A stretch of DNA of 6,304 nucleotides, taken from Nitrospira sp. (lineage in GTDB: Bacteria > Nitrospirota > Nitrospiria > Nitrospirales > Nitrospiraceae). Position 1 is the first letter of the stretch. Each line of letters opens with the position of its first letter. The notes under the pieces were generated by a model. The model was not told the origin of the DNA. It saw only the letters and a list, made by a program, of their open reading frames with translations, and did not search any database. Of this stretch, positions 5,327-6,304 are shown in pieces. Both the position numbers and the translations under genes were made by a program. The DNA lies in assembly GCA_025363325.1 (NCBI GenBank), contig JANYEF010000319.1, forward strand, positions 1 through 6,304. The letters are read 5' to 3'.

Positions 5327-6304
5327 ATGCGTCTCTTGGTCTTTTCGCAGATTGCCGACTGGGATTTTGGCCCGCAATTGAAAGCTTCCGGGCATGATAT
5401 TGCAGCCTGGGTTCGCCCTACGTGGGAGCAAGGCCCACCGCAGGCGGTCAGTACCATCCGCACAACTATTTTATCCCGACCCAAACCGATCCAGACACAT
5501 CAACCTAGGTTCGATACCCGGACATGGCTTGATCATGAAAAGATCCCCCGCATTCCCTGTCCCAACGTGAATGCTCCCCAGTTTATTGAATATGTGAAGA
5601 GCTTGAACATCGATCTTATTGTGGCCTGTATCTTCCCTCAGATTTTAAAGGCGGCCATTCTCCAAACTCCTCGGTTAGGCGTCTTCAATTGTCACCCCTC
5701 ACTACTCCCTCGGTATGGAGGACCAGAGCCGGGATTTTGGATGATCAAGAACGGGGAGTCGGTTGCAGGGGTCACCGTTCATGTGATGACGGAGAAAATT
5801 GATGCAGGCGCTATTGTCGCCCAACAAGAACTGATTATCGGGGAGAACGAAAATGCTGGGGAATTGTTACAGCGACAACACTATGCCGCAGCGACGCTTC
5901 TGATAGAAGCCGTCAATGCCATGGCGCAAGGAACCATCAACCCCAGGCCACAAAATATCGCGGAACGTAGCTATTTCGGAAAGAAGAAAGTGGCCGATAC
6001 CACTCCTGATTGGAATGGGTCTGCGAGACAAATGTACAACCTGTTGCGCGCGCTACAACCAGAGGAACCTCTCATCGCATATCTCAATGGTCACACCGTC
6101 AAGATATTCGATGCGCGACCTCAAGAGGGGTCAGCATCATGGGGAGTTCCTGGAGAAATCCTGACAAAGCAATCGGGGACACTCTTGGTGCAGACCGGTA
6201 ACGGGTGTCTCGAGATACGGTCCTATGAAATAGGGCCGTATCACGGTTGGATCAATCGTATGCGACAAGAGATCCTGCTGCCCCTTGGCAGCCGTTTTGA
6301 CCTT
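5327..6304 (+). CDS. Methionyl-tRNA-formyltransferase-like protein (formyl transferase fold, 3' end outside window)
   Basis: My own translation gives 326 codons without a stop up to the window edge. ATG 5327 is the first possible start because an in-frame TAA lies at 5315-5317, although no good ribosome site precedes it. The N-terminal domain (about 1-205) is a formyl transferase fold that takes the formyl group from 10-formyl-tetrahydrofolate. FNCHPSLLPRYGG (120-132) supplies Asn121 and His123, and KIDAGAIVAQQ (157-167) supplies Asp159, which together match the N/H/D catalytic triad of Fmt. Residues ~227-305 match the Fmt C-terminal domain (PDWNGSARQMYNLLRALQP; PGEILTKQSGTLLVQTG). Length is already that of a complete Fmt, so little is missing. 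It differs from housekeeping Fmt at the N-terminus (MRLLVFSQIADWDFG in place of a GTP-x-FA-type block) and in the YGGPEPGFW loop, where Fmt usually has R-G. A sugar-amine or other acceptor is therefore possible. No partner gene is visible. Confidence 0.85.
   Translation, partial: MRLLVFSQIADWDFGPQLKASGHDIAAWVRPTWEQGPPQAVSTIRTTILSRPKPIQTHQPRFDTRTWLDHEKIPRIPCPNVNAPQFIEYVKSLNIDLIVACIFPQILKAAILQTPRLGVFNCHPSLLPRYGGPEPGFWMIKNGESVAGVTVHVMTEKIDAGAIVAQQELIIGENENAGELLQRQHYAAATLLIEAVNAMAQGTINPRPQNIAERSYFGKKKVADTTPDWNGSARQMYNLLRALQPEEPLIAYLNGHTVKIFDARPQEGSASWGVPGEILTKQSGTLLVQTGNGCLEIRSYEIGPYHGWINRMRQEILLPLGSRFDL

Overview
This window appears to be bacterial accessory DNA from a Gram-negative organism with a periplasm. 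It encodes one lipoprotein with an outer-membrane-type +2 residue and two exported redox proteins. The transposase tail and the TPR/coiled-coil lipoprotein remind me of Nitrospirota (Nitrospira-like) genomes. That is an impression from protein style, not a demonstrated placement.

Layout: (1) 1-~380 holds the 3' end of an ISNCY-type transposase gene and what looks like the end of that insertion element, marked by repeated CCGGACA motifs. (2) 486-1091 (+) encodes a small lipoprotein with a TPR-like middle and a C-terminal coiled coil. It is preceded by a perfect 7-bp stem hairpin and followed by about 380 bp without a convincing gene. (3) 4517-1472 (-) is a two-gene operon. It starts with a DUF1111/DHOR-type di-heme c-type cytochrome (two CxxCH motifs), followed 64 bp later by a vanadium-dependent haloperoxidase. 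The haloperoxidase has the complete KX6RP / PSGH / SRX5H active-site signature and the halide-pocket residues of chloroperoxidases. The haloperoxidase ribosome-binding site lies inside a perfect four-copy hexamer repeat. (4) 4581-5326 is a gene-poor stretch with two copies of a short REP-like hairpin and a candidate promoter. (5) 5327 to the right edge (+) encodes a methionyl-tRNA-formyltransferase-like protein, open at the window end, with N/H/D catalytic residues in place.

The most interesting part is the central operon. It couples an exported di-heme protein from a peroxidase-related group to an exported haloperoxidase that needs H2O2. This suggests a periplasmic peroxide/halide redox module. 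The operon is bracketed by two direct copies of a ~34-bp imperfect repeat (1324-1357 and 5029-5062), and transposon remains lie nearby, so it may have arrived as a unit. I see no CRISPR array, tRNA or rRNA.
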